From contig NZ_LKEG01000024.1 in assembly GCF_001645105.1 (NCBI RefSeq), forward strand, positions 1 to 45,387: DNA of 45,387 bases. The letters are read 5' to 3'. Source of the DNA: Pseudomonas marginalis (lineage in GTDB: Bacteria > Pseudomonadota > Gammaproteobacteria > Pseudomonadales > Pseudomonadaceae). Of this stretch, positions 1 through 8,604 are shown in pieces. Under the pieces are notes generated by a model, which had not been told where the DNA came from, made no database searches, and saw only the letters and a program-made list of their open reading frames with translations. The translations under genes and the position numbers were made by a program. Numbering within the stretch: position 1 is the first letter of the stretch; each line of letters starts with the position of its first letter.

Positions 1-76
1 AACTCAGTAGTGAAACGATGCATCGCCGATGGTAGTGTGGGGTTTCCCCATGTGAGAGTAGGTCATCGTCAAGATT
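1..76 (+). rRNA. rrf: 5S ribosomal RNA, 3' part (cut by window start)
   Basis: The first 76 bases match the 3' two thirds of the complete 5S copy at 183-300 almost base for base, including the loop around GATGCATCGCCGATGG and the closing strand GGTCATCGTCAAG. One visible difference is AGTAG here against AGCAG in the second copy. The gene's 5' end and the 16S and 23S genes expected upstream lie outside the window. Confidence 0.93.
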
Positions 77-85
77 AAATTCCAG

Positions 86-117
86 AACCCCTGTTTGCTA
101 ACGCAAACAGGGGTTTT
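86..117 (+). terminator. Rho-independent terminator after first 5S
   Basis: A perfect 13-bp stem (86-98 with 103-115) closes a TAAC loop and is followed by a short T-rich tail. It sits ten bases after the first 5S copy. Confidence 0.85.
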
Positions 118-182
118 GTTTATGTAGAAGTCCATGAATTTAACCGGCACGTTGCTAACAAGACGGTCCGGTGCACAGAATT

Positions 183-300
183 TCTTGACGACCATAGAGC
201 ATTGGAACCACCTGATCCCATCCCGAACTCAGCAGTGAAACGATGCATCGCCGATGGTAGTGTGGGGTTTCCCCATGTGAGAGTAGGTCATCGTCAAGAT
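183..300 (+). rRNA. rrf: 5S ribosomal RNA, second tandem copy
   Basis: This is a complete 5S rRNA of about 116-118 nt. The 5' strand CTTGACGACC pairs with GGTCATCGTCAAG at the 3' end to form helix I. The internal segment with CCTGATCCCATCCCGAACTC and the GTGTGGGGTTTCCCC hairpin are typical of gammaproteobacterial 5S. About 105 bases, including the first terminator, separate it from the first copy. Exact ends are good to a few bases. Confidence 0.95.
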
Positions 301-310
301 TGAATTCCGA

Positions 311-345
311 AACCCCTGTCTGCTAGCGCAGACAGGGGTTTTTTC
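311..345 (+). terminator. Rho-independent terminator after second 5S
   Basis: A perfect 13-bp stem (311-323 with 328-340) has a TAGC loop and a run of T (339-344). The sequence is a near copy of the terminator at 86-117, with one compensated base-pair change. It ends the rRNA operon. Confidence 0.93.
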
Positions 346-622
346 GTTTAAGAGAGGCGGCAGTTGATAGATCCTCGGTAAGCATGTTCGATTTATTCAC
401 GTCGTCAGTGATCGATTACCAGGCCATTGCATGACATGCAAAAACCTACGAGGCATCTTGATTCCGGAGCTCCTGCTCTGTTGCAGCAAGTTCACAAAGG
501 CGCCTTGCGCGCACGTATCTGCGGCACGACCCTGGCGACTGAAAGGATCCGCATCACCGATCCGTTATCGCCTACCACCGGTCGGTTTCCCTCGCGAAAA
601 CAGGATATACCTCACAATCCCC
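346..622. other. Intergenic spacer, no gene recognised
   Basis: This is the spacer between the rRNA terminator and the chemoreceptor promoter. Short open frames here (for example 427-654) have no recognisable product and no good ribosome binding site. I see no RNA gene. Confidence 0.6.
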
Positions 623-649
623 TAAGATTTGCCCTGCTTTGGCCGAAAG
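623..649 (+). promoter_or_regulatory. Candidate sigma-28 (FliA) promoter for the chemoreceptor
   Basis: TAAGATTT (623-630), eleven bases, then GCCGAAAG (642-649) fits the flagellar sigma-28 consensus TAAAGTTT-N11-GCCGATAA with the exact spacing. Transcription would begin near 656, after the upstream ATG at 639 and before the ATG at 765. This supports the latter start for the downstream gene and leaves a leader of about 110 nt. Chemoreceptor genes are commonly FliA-dependent. Confidence 0.65.
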
Positions 650-764
650 CCTGATGAGCCATGCGTGCACCGAAATAGAGCGGTCAGAGAGTCCGCCTAT
701 ACCGTTACATGGAATGTTCCACTCGGCACGCTCACACCCCCATTTGGCAAAAGAAGTCGGTGAA

Positions 765-2645
765 ATGAATCTTAAGTTCAGTCATAAAATTCTGTTGGCC
801 GCGTCAGGCGTTGTGGTTCTAGCCTTCGCGTTATTCACGCTTTACAACGACTACCTGCAGCGCAGCACCATCAAGCAAAACCTGGATTCCTCCATCCAGC
901 AATCCGGCGAGCTTACCGCCAGTAGTGTGCAGAACTGGCTCAGTGGGCGAATTCTAGTACTCGAAAGCCTGGCGCAAAATATTGCCCACCAGGGCACTGG
1001 CGCAGACCTCCCGGGCTTGGTCGATCAACCTGCCCTCACAGCAAATTTCCAGTTCACCTATGTCGGCCAAACCAACGGTGTGTTCACCCAGCGTCCAGAT
1101 GCGAAGATGCCTGATGGCTACGACCCCCGTCAGCGTCCTTGGTACAAGCAAGCTGTAGCCACTGATAAAACCATGCTCACCCCGCCTTACATGGCCGCAG
1201 TGGGTGGGCAGATCGTGACCATCGCGATGCCGGTGAAAAAGAACGGTGAACTGCTGGGTGTCGTCGGTGGTGACCTGAGCCTGCAAACCCTGGTGAAGAT
1301 CATCAACTCTGTGGATTTCGGCGGCATCGGCCATGCGTTTCTGGTCAGCGGCGATGGCCAGGTCATCGTCAGTCCTGACCAGGACCAGGTGATGAAGAAC
1401 CTTAAGGACATCTATCCAGGCTCCCCTGTGCGTATCGAGAAGGTCAGTCAGGATGTCGTCCTCAATGGCCAGGATCGTATTTTGTCGTTCACCCCGATCA
1501 GCGGCCTGCCAGATGCGGATTGGTACATTGGTCTGTCGATCGATAAAGACAAGGCCTACACACCGCTGGGTAAATTCCGTACATCAGCGTTGATTGCCAT
1601 GTTGATTGCGGTGGTGGCGATCGCAGTGCTCTTGAGCCTGCTGATCCAAGTACTGCTGCGGCCTCTGACCACTATGGGCGTTGCCATGCAGGACATCGCT
1701 CAGGGCGAGGGCGACCTGACTCGTCGCCTGGACGTCACCAGCAAGGACGAGTTTGGCGAGGTAGGCAGTGCATTCAATCAATTCGTGGAGCGTATCCACG
1801 CCTCCATCTCCGAAGTGTCTTCAGCAACACGCCAGGTGCATGACTTGTCCCAGCGCGTAATGGCATCGTCCAACGCCTCGATCATCGGTTCCGACGAGCA
1901 GAGCGCGCGCACTAACAGCGTGGCTGCCGCGATCAACGAGCTGGGTGCAGCCACTCAGGAAATCGCGCGTAATGCTGCCGACGCCTCGCAGCACGCGAGC
2001 GGTGCCAGTGAACAGGCTGACGATGGGCGCAAAGTGGTGGAGCAAACCATTTTGGCGATGTCGGAACTGTCGCAAAAGATCAGCCTGTCCTGCACCCAGA
2101 TTGAAACCCTGAATGCCAGCACCGACAACATCGGTCACATTCTTGATGTCATCAAAGGCATCTCCCAGCAGACCAACCTGCTTGCGCTCAACGCCGCGAT
2201 CGAGGCTGCCCGTGCCGGGGAGGCTGGCCGCGGGTTTGCCGTGGTCGCTGATGAAGTGCGTAACCTGGCCCACCGTACGCAAGAGTCGGCTGAAGAAATC
2301 CACAAAATGATCACCTCGTTGCAAGTGGGTTCGCGTGAAGCGGTGAGCACGATGAACGCCAGCCAGACCTCCAGCGAAGAAAGTGTCCAAGTGGCCAACC
2401 AGGCGGGTGAGCGGCTGATCAGCGTGACGAAGAGGATCGTTGAAATCGATGGCATGAACCAATCGGTCGCTGCCGCCACCGAAGAGCAGACTGCAGTAGT
2501 GGAAACACTCAATGTCGACATCAATCAGATCAACCTGCTGAACCAGCAAGGCGTGACCAATCTCAACGAAACGTTGAAGGACTGCGACGCGTTGTCCCAG
2601 CAGGCCAGCCGCTTGAAACAGCTGGTCGACAGTTTCAAGATCTGA
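765..2645 (+). CDS. Methyl-accepting chemotaxis protein, PctA/CtaA-like amino-acid chemoreceptor
   Basis: This is a 626-aa inner-membrane chemoreceptor. A first membrane segment (about residues 8-27) precedes a periplasmic double-Cache domain, then a second membrane segment (about 270-302), HAMP, and a long cytoplasmic coiled coil. The hairpin tip with [19 protein letters not shown] lies near residues 465-485 and contacts CheA/CheW. The sequence around residues 21-33 ([13 protein letters not shown]) matches the PctA family of amino-acid receptors as I remember it. The sensor domain carries R124, W126, Y127, Y142 and D170, the pattern that binds alpha-amino groups in dCache_1AA domains. No CheR-tethering pentapeptide is visible at the C-terminus. 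The ATG at 765 is chosen over the in-frame ATG at 639 because the sigma-28-like promoter lies between them. Amino acids are the likely ligands; which ones is not deducible. Confidence 0.93.
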   Translation: MNLKFSHKILLAASGVVVLAFALFTLYNDYLQRSTIKQNLDSSIQQSGELTASSVQNWLSGRILVLESLAQNIAHQGTGADLPGLVDQPALTANFQFTYVGQTNGVFTQRPDAKMPDGYDPRQRPWYKQAVATDKTMLTPPYMAAVGGQIVTIAMPVKKNGELLGVVGGDLSLQTLVKIINSVDFGGIGHAFLVSGDGQVIVSPDQDQVMKNLKDIYPGSPVRIEKVSQDVVLNGQDRILSFTPISGLPDADWYIGLSIDKDKAYTPLGKFRTSALIAMLIAVVAIAVLLSLLIQVLLRPLTTMGVAMQDIAQGEGDLTRRLDVTSKDEFGEVGSAFNQFVERIHASISEVSSATRQVHDLSQRVMASSNASIIGSDEQSARTNSVAAAINELGAATQEIARNAADASQHASGASEQADDGRKVVEQTILAMSELSQKISLSCTQIETLNASTDNIGHILDVIKGISQQTNLLALNAAIEAARAGEAGRGFAVVADEVRNLAHRTQESAEEIHKMITSLQVGSREAVSTMNASQTSSEESVQVANQAGERLISVTKRIVEIDGMNQSVAAATEEQTAVVETLNVDINQINLLNQQGVTNLNETLKDCDALSQQASRLKQLVDSFKI

Positions 2646-2656
2646 CGGTGATTGAA

Positions 2657-2680
2657 CAGGAGCGAGCCCTCTCGCTCCTG
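2657..2680. terminator. Bidirectional hairpin between convergent genes
   Basis: A perfect 10-bp stem (2657-2666 with 2671-2680) and a CCCT loop sit in the 39-bp gap between the stop codons of the chemoreceptor (plus) and mgoD (minus). It has no strong T tract on either side, so termination efficiency is uncertain. Confidence 0.6.
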
Positions 2681-2684
2681 CTCC

Positions 2685-3143
2685 TCAACCCAGCATATGG
2701 CGCACATTTCCCAAAGCGTTGTCGGCGAATGTTTGTACAAACTGTTCAAACTCCGCCTGCGCCATTTCTGCCGGTTCGCCGATCAGCGTCCAGGTCGCCC
2801 TTGAACCGCTTGAACCGAGTGCTTCCACGCGCATCGCCGCCCACAATCGAGCTACGCCCAGCGTGTTATAGATCGTTGTCCAGGTCATGCTCATGGCATC
2901 TTCGTCCCGGCTATTGAGTTGCTCCACGACGCAATGACCATCGTGGAAAAACTTGGTGCGCAAAGCGCCCACGCCTTCCCCCGTCATTTCGATGTGCGAC
3001 AGGGCCGGAATAAAGGCATCAAAGCCTGCAAAGTGACCCACCACCCCCCACAGTCGCATGGCCTCGCAGTTGACCACGACAGAGGCCACCACCGGCATGC
3101 CAGTTGGGTTGTGAATCAATGTATCGGGTTGCAGCGGTTTCAT
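2685..3143 (-). CDS. mgoD: SRPBCC / polyketide cyclase-dehydrase family protein, MgoD/PvfD-like
   Basis: This 152-aa protein has the size and strand pattern of the START/Bet v1-like (SRPBCC) fold. It contains an early W-x-x-V-G-x-F segment (about residues 32-38) and a charged GEGVGALR turn (about 56-63), as seen in the polyketide cyclase/dehydrase family. It is the last gene of the minus-strand operon and starts 19 bases after the NRPS stop, with an AAGGAC ribosome site. In the mgo and pvf operons of Pseudomonas the fourth gene encodes exactly such a protein. Its chemical role is not settled; it may bind or shape the intermediate released by the NRPS reductase. The family call is firm from sequence, and the mgoD name rests mainly on the operon. 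Confidence 0.88.
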   Translation of the reverse strand: MKPLQPDTLIHNPTGMPVVASVVVNCEAMRLWGVVGHFAGFDAFIPALSHIEMTGEGVGALRTKFFHDGHCVVEQLNSRDEDAMSMTWTTIYNTLGVARLWAAMRVEALGSSGSRATWTLIGEPAEMAQAEFEQFVQTFADNALGNVRHMLG

Positions 3144-3162
3144 GAGGTTGTCCTTAATCCGT

Positions 3163-6100
3163 TCAAAGAAAGCCGATAGCCTTGAGGTAGTCGCAGCCCC
3201 TTTGCAGCAGCGATGCGTTCTTTTCGGGGTAGCGGGTGCCCATTGCTTCCACTGCCCGACGTGCGTTGTTGCAGTGGATCATTGAGGTGTCGCCAATGTC
3301 GTCACCCAGCCCATCCAGATAAAAGCCCAGTACGCCAAACAGCGCGTTTTCGCGGCTTACCGTGCGCAGCGCCCTTTGCCAGTGCGCCACACTGACGCGC
3401 TCGAATTCGTAGCCCGCCCGGCTGAATGCATCCAAATATTGATCCCAGCTCAAAGGCTGTGGGTTATGCAGGTTGAAGACGTTTCGCCTCGCTTCAAAAT
3501 GGCCGCAGTGGAACGCGAGAAACCGAGCAAAAAAATCCACAGGCATCAGGTCGAAGTTCACTTCCAAACGGGGCACCAAGCCCAATTGCAGCGAGCCTTT
3601 TAGCATCAGCATCAGGCGATTTTTCTGCGGCTGACACACACCGCTCCGGCTGTTGAAACTGATGTTCCCCGGGCGGTGAATGTTTACCCAGGAACCTTGC
3701 TTGACCGCGCGCCCCAGCCAGCGCTCGGCGACCCATTTGGACAAGTTGTAGCCATTTTTGATGTAGATCGGCAGGGTCTGCGCGGCAGGGGTTTCGAGGA
3801 CGTGGCCATGTGCGTCGGTGTCGCTGCAGGCCGACAAGGTCGAGATGAAATTGAGCACTTTCTTGCAGTGGGTCTCACACAGGCGCAGGCACTCCAGCAG
3901 TGGGGCGACGTTGTCCTTTACCAACGAGGCGTAGTCCATCACGTGATTGACCCGCGCGGCGTTGTGCACGAGCACACCGTAGTCCCGTGCAAGGTGCTCA
4001 TACGTATCGCAAGCCAAGCCCAGGCGTGGTTGGCTGATATCCGCGGCATAGACCTGCACCCGGCTCAAGTCCAAGTGTTCAAGACGGTGTTCGCGCAACG
4101 CCTGAGCGAATCGCGTGGTTGCGGCTTGTCCCGGCAGCTCCCGCACCAGGCACGCCACGTGGGTTGCACCATTGGCCAACAGCGCCTCGACGATATGCAC
4201 ACCGATAAAACTGTTTGCGCCTGTCACGATCACTTTGTTGCAATCACCAACGCGCTCTACAGGCAGTACCTGAACAACGTCTTCCCTCTGTGCATCCTGA
4301 AGCGCCTGGCCGGAAGCTGCTTCAGGCAGCGCCCCATCCTCGATCAGCAGCGCAAGCGTGCGAATCGTTGGTGCTTCAAAGAAGCGGTTCAACGGCAGGC
4401 TGCGGCCAAACTGCTCGCGGATACGCAGTAACAACATCGACAGCAACATGGAGTGGCCGCCGAGATTGAAGAAGCTGTCATCAATTGACAGCTCGCCCAC
4501 TGGCAACCGCAACAACTCACGCCATAACGCCACCAGTTGCATGTGAAGGGCCGTTTGCGCAGCCTGCCCGGCGCTATTCAACGTGGGGTGGGCCGGCAAC
4601 GCCAGCAAGGCCTGGCGGTCGACCTTGCCGTTACTGGAGCAAGGCAGGCTGGGTAGCTCGGCCCACAAGTCGGGCTGCAGGTAATCAGGCAGCCACTGCC
4701 GTGCATGCTGTTTCAAGCCGGCTAGCGTCGCGCCAGGCTCCGGTTGGGCGACGACACCACGAATCTTGCGTTCACTATCAATGACCACCGCCACCTGGCG
4801 ATACAGTCGACTGTCGCGCAGGCACTGTTCGATTTCCTGAGGCGCGACCCGGATTCCGCGAATCTTCACCTGCGCATCGCGCCTGCCGCCCAGCTCGATA
4901 CCCTCGGCAGTCCACTTCGCAAGGTCGCCACTGCGATAGGCCCGCAGGGGCTTGCCACCCGGCAGGGCCAGCGTCATGAAAGGGTCGTCGGGCAACTGCG
5001 CTGCATTTAAATACCCCAGGCCTACCCCAGGGCCGACGATGTACAGCTCGCCCATCACCTGTTCGTCCACCGGTTGCAGGTTATCGTCGAGGATCAGCAC
5101 TTGGCTGTTGGCGATGGGGCGGCCCAGGTTGCGATTGCCATCCCCGGCTTGCAGGATGCGATGCGTGACCAGTACCGTCGCTTCGGTGGGACCGTAGAGG
5201 TTGTGCAGGTGGCATTGGCCTGCCAAGCGTTCGATCACATAAGGCTCGCAGGCATCGCCGCCGGTCAACAGATGCGTCAGGCCCAGGGGTTTATCAAGCG
5301 GCAAGAGGCTGAGCAGCGCCGGCGGCAAGAACGCATGGGTGATGCGCCGTTGCCGAATCAGCTCGACCAATTGCTGCGGATCGCGCCGTTGCGTCTCGCT
5401 GGGGATGATCAACTCCGCGCCGGCGATCAGGCTGGGGAAAATGTCCATCAGCGATGCATCGAAATTCACCGAGGCGAACTGCAGCACACGACTCTGTTCA
5501 CTCAGCGCCATTTGGCTGGCAAACCAAGCGCTGAAATGGGCGAGATTGTCCTGGCCGAGCAGTACACCCTTGGGCCGTCCCGTGGTGCCCGAGGTGAAGA
5601 GCGCCATGCAAGGTGCTTCAAGGTCGATGCAAGGAGGCCGCAATGGTCGTGCAGTGTCTGGCGCGCCGAGATTGCCGACGTCCAGCGAAACGAAGTGCTC
5701 ACGCAATGGATGGCTGCCGTCATCCAGCAATACGCGGGCGCCTGCACTTTCCAGCATGGCCTGCTGGCGTTGTGATGGGTGGTCGGGCGCCAGCGGCAGG
5801 TACACCGCGCCGCAGCCGAGCACTGCGAGAATACTGGCGTACAACGCGATGGATTTTTCCAGGCAAACACCGACTACGGCGGGTGCCTCAATGCCCTCCA
5901 GTAGCCGTTCCAGCCGCTGCTGGATGGCGAGCATCTGAGTCTGCAGTTGCCGGTAAGTCGTCACATTGCCCGCGATGTTCAGGGCAGGTCGCTCGGCGAA
6001 GGTGAGAAGGCTGGCCTGCAATCGCTCGATCACCGGCACCTGGGCTGCCTGCCACACGGCCGGGTCCGCCGTGCGATTAAACCGATGCAGAAACGCCACC

Positions 6101-6534
6101 GCTTCCAGCCCCTGCATGCCTTGCTCAGGCCAGGCATTGGCGCAGGCTTCTGGGGGCAAATACTCAGGGTCACGTGCAAAACGACTGATGTGCAAGGCAA
6201 CCCATTCCGCCAGCACCCGGGTTGCGTGCAAGCGCAGTCGCTGGCCGTTCCCACTGGGCTCTTCGGCAAGGTCCAGCGCGGCAAGCAGGCGCCTGTTGCG
6301 GTCATAGCCGCGCAACTGTACGGCGGGCAGCCCGTATTCAGTCAGAGCGCCGATGCCCACGCGCAAGCTGATGCGGGAGGCTTCGGAAAAGCGCCGGGGT
6401 ACTGGCTGGCTCCCGTCTTCGATCACCCAGTCGGCGGCCTCATCACCAGACCGATGGCCGTACTGCTCCAGCACGTGCTTCACGCTCTCCAGGGCTTGGC
6501 TGACACCGACCCATCCAATGGTCAGGCATCTCAT
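3163..6534 (-). CDS. mgoA: Nonribosomal peptide synthetase, adenylation-carrier-reductase, MgoA/PvfC-like
   Basis: This is an 1,123-aa single-module NRPS. Residues 1-170 form an unassigned N-terminal region with no condensation-domain HHxxxDG motif. An adenylation domain (about 175-640) shows FTSGTTGRPKG at 313-323, FDASLMD at 358-364, NLYGPTEA at 445-452 and the catalytic lysine K637 in NGKVDR. A carrier domain has its phosphopantetheine serine S695 in LGGHS. A Lys2-type thioester reductase starts at about 765, with TGANSFIG (771-778) for NADPH and a T899/Y929/K933 catalytic set. The pocket code read against GrsA is D-A-M-F-L-G-L-V-L-K, which suits an aliphatic amino acid such as leucine or valine. 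It probably loads the amino acid and releases it reductively. Its ATG overlaps the mgoC stop (ATGA), implying coupled translation. Related enzymes act in leudiazen, valdiazen and dihydropyrazine N-oxide synthesis. Confidence 0.93.
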   Translation of the reverse strand: MRCLTIGWVGVSQALESVKHVLEQYGHRSGDEAADWVIEDGSQPVPRRFSEASRISLRVGIGALTEYGLPAVQLRGYDRNRRLLAALDLAEEPSGNGQRLRLHATRVLAEWVALHISRFARDPEYLPPEACANAWPEQGMQGLEAVAFLHRFNRTADPAVWQAAQVPVIERLQASLLTFAERPALNIAGNVTTYRQLQTQMLAIQQRLERLLEGIEAPAVVGVCLEKSIALYASILAVLGCGAVYLPLAPDHPSQRQQAMLESAGARVLLDDGSHPLREHFVSLDVGNLGAPDTARPLRPPCIDLEAPCMALFTSGTTGRPKGVLLGQDNLAHFSAWFASQMALSEQSRVLQFASVNFDASLMDIFPSLIAGAELIIPSETQRRDPQQLVELIRQRRITHAFLPPALLSLLPLDKPLGLTHLLTGGDACEPYVIERLAGQCHLHNLYGPTEATVLVTHRILQAGDGNRNLGRPIANSQVLILDDNLQPVDEQVMGELYIVGPGVGLGYLNAAQLPDDPFMTLALPGGKPLRAYRSGDLAKWTAEGIELGGRRDAQVKIRGIRVAPQEIEQCLRDSRLYRQVAVVIDSERKIRGVVAQPEPGATLAGLKQHARQWLPDYLQPDLWAELPSLPCSSNGKVDRQALLALPAHPTLNSAGQAAQTALHMQLVALWRELLRLPVGELSIDDSFFNLGGHSMLLSMLLLRIREQFGRSLPLNRFFEAPTIRTLALLIEDGALPEAASGQALQDAQREDVVQVLPVERVGDCNKVIVTGANSFIGVHIVEALLANGATHVACLVRELPGQAATTRFAQALREHRLEHLDLSRVQVYAADISQPRLGLACDTYEHLARDYGVLVHNAARVNHVMDYASLVKDNVAPLLECLRLCETHCKKVLNFISTLSACSDTDAHGHVLETPAAQTLPIYIKNGYNLSKWVAERWLGRAVKQGSWVNIHRPGNISFNSRSGVCQPQKNRLMLMLKGSLQLGLVPRLEVNFDLMPVDFFARFLAFHCGHFEARRNVFNLHNPQPLSWDQYLDAFSRAGYEFERVSVAHWQRALRTVSRENALFGVLGFYLDGLGDDIGDTSMIHCNNARRAVEAMGTRYPEKNASLLQRGCDYLKAIGFL

Positions 6535-7478
6535 GCCGCTCTCCCTGCCAGGGGCAAATAGTCACTCAATGCCTGTGTCACGCTGGGTGTCTGCAGCAAT
6601 CCGCTACGCTGCAGAAAACCTGTGATGTTACCGATCAGTGGGTGTTGTCGGGTGATGGGGAAATCCAGCGCGTTTACTTCTCGTGTCAGCGCCTGACGGA
6701 TGTCGGGGTCCACGTCCAGACGTTCGATCAGTTGCAGGTCGAAGGACTTCTGCAGGTCGTTGGTCAGGTAGTGGCTCAAGAATGTTGGCAGCACGTCGGC
6801 GATGCCGTCGCGATCCTCCGGGCTCGCCGCTTGCCAGTAGAGGCGTACCAGGCGTGTCCAGAATTGCGCATGACGCCCTTCGTCAGAGAGATGATCGGCC
6901 ATCATGCCGCGGACCGACGACTTGACGCTGTCGTCCTTGGCGAAGGCGGCGACGTCATGGGTCACCGTGTTTTCGGCGATGGCCACGCCAATCAACTCAA
7001 CCGCGTCACGCAGGTGTGCCGGGGCCTGCGCCTGTGCTGCCGGCAGGGCGCGACTGAGCTCGATTTGTGCCGGCAGTTCGAGCGGTTCTATACCGGTCAT
7101 TGCCACAGTCTGTTGCAGGAAATCCAGCGCGACCAGGGCATGGTAATCCTCGTCCACCACGATGGTCATTGCGTCGTAGCGACAGGCGAGGGGGAAGGTG
7201 ATGGCGAAGCGATTCTTGGCAATGCGGCGGGCGGTCTTGTCGACGATCTCGGTTTCGAAAATCACTACGTCATTGATGAATTTATAGAAGCTTTGCACCA
7301 GCACAAAATCGCGCCATTGCGAGCAGTGCTCAAGAAACGTCGCGCCCACTACCAGTGGCTGGCGACACAATGGATAGATCAGATTGCCGTCGTTTTCCAG
7401 CACGCGGCGAGGACGTGTGCGAATGGTTGCACGGCACTCCCAATCCTCAGCGATGGAGCGGTAGTCAGCGGTATTCAT
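6531..7478 (-). CDS. mgoC: AurF-type diiron N-oxygenase, MgoC/PvfB-like
   Basis: This 315-aa protein of the p-aminobenzoate N-oxygenase (AurF) family oxidises an amine nitrogen at a diiron centre. The ligand set can be read directly: E75, E110 with H113 (ExxH), E169, H196, and E200 with H203 (ExxH). The spacings nearly match AurF (E101, E136/H139, E196, H223, E227/H230). The open frame extends 37 codons further upstream, but the ATG at 7478 is preceded by AAGGGGG and gives the normal N-terminus (MNTADYRS), so I use it. The start overlaps the end of mgoB by 14 bases, and the stop overlaps the mgoA start. In the pvf system the homologue PvfB acts on the amino acid nitrogen and is central to (dihydro)pyrazine N-oxide and valdiazen formation. 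All metal ligands are intact, so the enzyme should be active. Confidence 0.93.
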   Translation of the reverse strand: MNTADYRSIAEDWECRATIRTRPRRVLENDGNLIYPLCRQPLVVGATFLEHCSQWRDFVLVQSFYKFINDVVIFETEIVDKTARRIAKNRFAITFPLACRYDAMTIVVDEDYHALVALDFLQQTVAMTGIEPLELPAQIELSRALPAAQAQAPAHLRDAVELIGVAIAENTVTHDVAAFAKDDSVKSSVRGMMADHLSDEGRHAQFWTRLVRLYWQAASPEDRDGIADVLPTFLSHYLTNDLQKSFDLQLIERLDVDPDIRQALTREVNALDFPITRQHPLIGNITGFLQRSGLLQTPSVTQALSDYLPLAGRAA

Positions 7479-8232
7479 GGATGCCCCCTTGCAACGAGGC
7501 ACGCACCGAGTCCCAGAAGGTGATGCGGTTTTCCACCGCGTTGAGTGCAGCGCCAGCAGCTTCCTCTTTGCGGCACGCGTCGGCGCCAATCAGGCGTTGC
7601 AGTAACTGTTGCGCCGCTGGCTCATGGCCCTGGGTATCCAATTCGATGTGACGGTTCAGGTAGTGGCCCAGGATAGGCGCCTGTTGATTGATGATCCCGC
7701 TACCTTGCAACAAACGTTCGAAGATGGCCGGGATTACACTCTCACGGCCGTGCAGGAACGCTGCGGCAACACAATGGGTCGGGGCATTTAACGCGATAAG
7801 CAAGGTGTCCTCGACGAAGCGGGACACGCCCTGCGGTACATTGACCTGTTGCAAGGCTGCCTGGGCCTCGATGCCTCGGCGTTGCAGCGTAATAAAGGCA
7901 TCGATGGCGGCGGTGCTGGCGCCCACTTCGACCATTGCTTCACGGTACAGCTCGAAGTGGCTGCTATAGCCTCGCTCAGGATGCTCGTCGGACTCCTCAC
8001 CCAGCACGATCTCGTTGATCAATCGGGCGGCGTGTGGATCGGTCGGGGGGAGCCAGGGTAGCCGCGTGCACGTCAGGTCCTGTTGCAGGCGTTTGGTGAG
8101 GGTCATGAAGTCCCATACCGCAAACACATGGCTCTCCATGAAAAGTTGTAACTTACCCAGTGAAGTTATTTCATCAAATAACAGATGGTTGCATAACTGC
8201 TGTTTTTTTTGCTCAAGCAAAGTTTGATACAT
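7465..8232 (-). CDS. mgoB: DUF3050 haem-oxygenase-like diiron protein, MgoB/PvfA-like
   Basis: This 255-aa all-helical protein belongs to the DUF3050 family, which has the haem-oxygenase/TenA-like fold and is thought to include diiron oxidases. Candidate metal ligands are visible in the expected helices: [11 protein letters not shown] (E33, H35), the acidic LGEESDEH segment near 77-84, HGRES (H161, E164) and [11 protein letters not shown] (H190, H195, E197, D199). It is the first gene of the operon. No strong Shine-Dalgarno sequence precedes the ATG at 8232 (AGGCATCAACC), so initiation may be weak or aided by leader structure. Mgo literature calls the homologue haem oxygenase-like. Its exact reaction in diazeniumdiolate or pyrazine N-oxide formation is inferred to be a second oxidation and is not shown by sequence. 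Confidence 0.9.
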   Translation of the reverse strand: MYQTLLEQKKQQLCNHLLFDEITSLGKLQLFMESHVFAVWDFMTLTKRLQQDLTCTRLPWLPPTDPHAARLINEIVLGEESDEHPERGYSSHFELYREAMVEVGASTAAIDAFITLQRRGIEAQAALQQVNVPQGVSRFVEDTLLIALNAPTHCVAAAFLHGRESVIPAIFERLLQGSGIINQQAPILGHYLNRHIELDTQGHEPAAQQLLQRLIGADACRKEEAAGAALNAVENRITFWDSVRASLQGGIHEYR

Positions 8233-8569
8233 GGTTGATGCCTATAAGTTGTCGCGACTGCTCGTGAAGCAGTGATGGCTTTTGCAGCCGGAAGTAGACA
8301 AATAGCGTTCAGTCAGGCCACGCGCAAGGCGCGCCATAGGCCTGGATGGATACGGACAGTTGAAAAGTTTAATGTTCAGCGGAAGATAATAAGCTGATTA
8401 AACGTTTGGGTGAGCTTATAAGTGCACTGGATGTTTTTTCGAGAAGTTACATGTGGTGTGTAAAGTGCGTTTTAAAGGTGGGAAGTTTCCTGGGTAGAAG
8501 CAGGTTTAGTTTAATCAAGTTGTTTTAATCACGTCATCTGACGCGGCGCTCTCCTTGAGGGGGGGAGCC
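8233..8569 (-). promoter_or_regulatory. Upstream/leader region of the mgo operon
   Basis: This gene-free stretch between mgoB and the GntR gene is clearly richer in A+T at about 8350-8530 than the genes on either side. It holds a 7-bp inverted repeat ATAAGCT (8389-8395) / AGCTTAT (8413-8419) and a small hairpin CTGCT/AGCAG at 8260-8274 close to the mgoB start. Transcription of the operon must begin here unless it reads through from the GntR gene. I cannot assign a convincing -35/-10 pair, and no GGA-type RsmA site overlaps the mgoB start. Confidence 0.5.
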
Positions 8570-8597
8570 CCGCAACGCAGGGGGTCGAGCGTTGCGG
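8570..8597 (-). terminator. Inverted repeat after the GntR gene, possible terminator
   Basis: CCGCAACGC (8570-8578) and GCGTTGCGG (8589-8597) form a perfect 9-bp stem seven bases past the GntR stop codon. It has no T tract in the minus-strand direction, so it may be a weak or Rho-assisted terminator that limits read-through into the mgo operon. Confidence 0.45.
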
Positions 8598-8604
8598 TGG
8601 AAAC

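Noticed and set aside
639..764. N-terminal extension of the chemoreceptor from ATG 639
   Set aside because: The added 42 residues are not typical of a chemoreceptor N-terminus, and the sigma-28-like promoter would start transcription after this ATG.
3676..4431. Plus-strand frame of 251 codons inside the NRPS
   Set aside because: It is antisense to the reductase domain, whose motifs are intact, and has no recognisable product.
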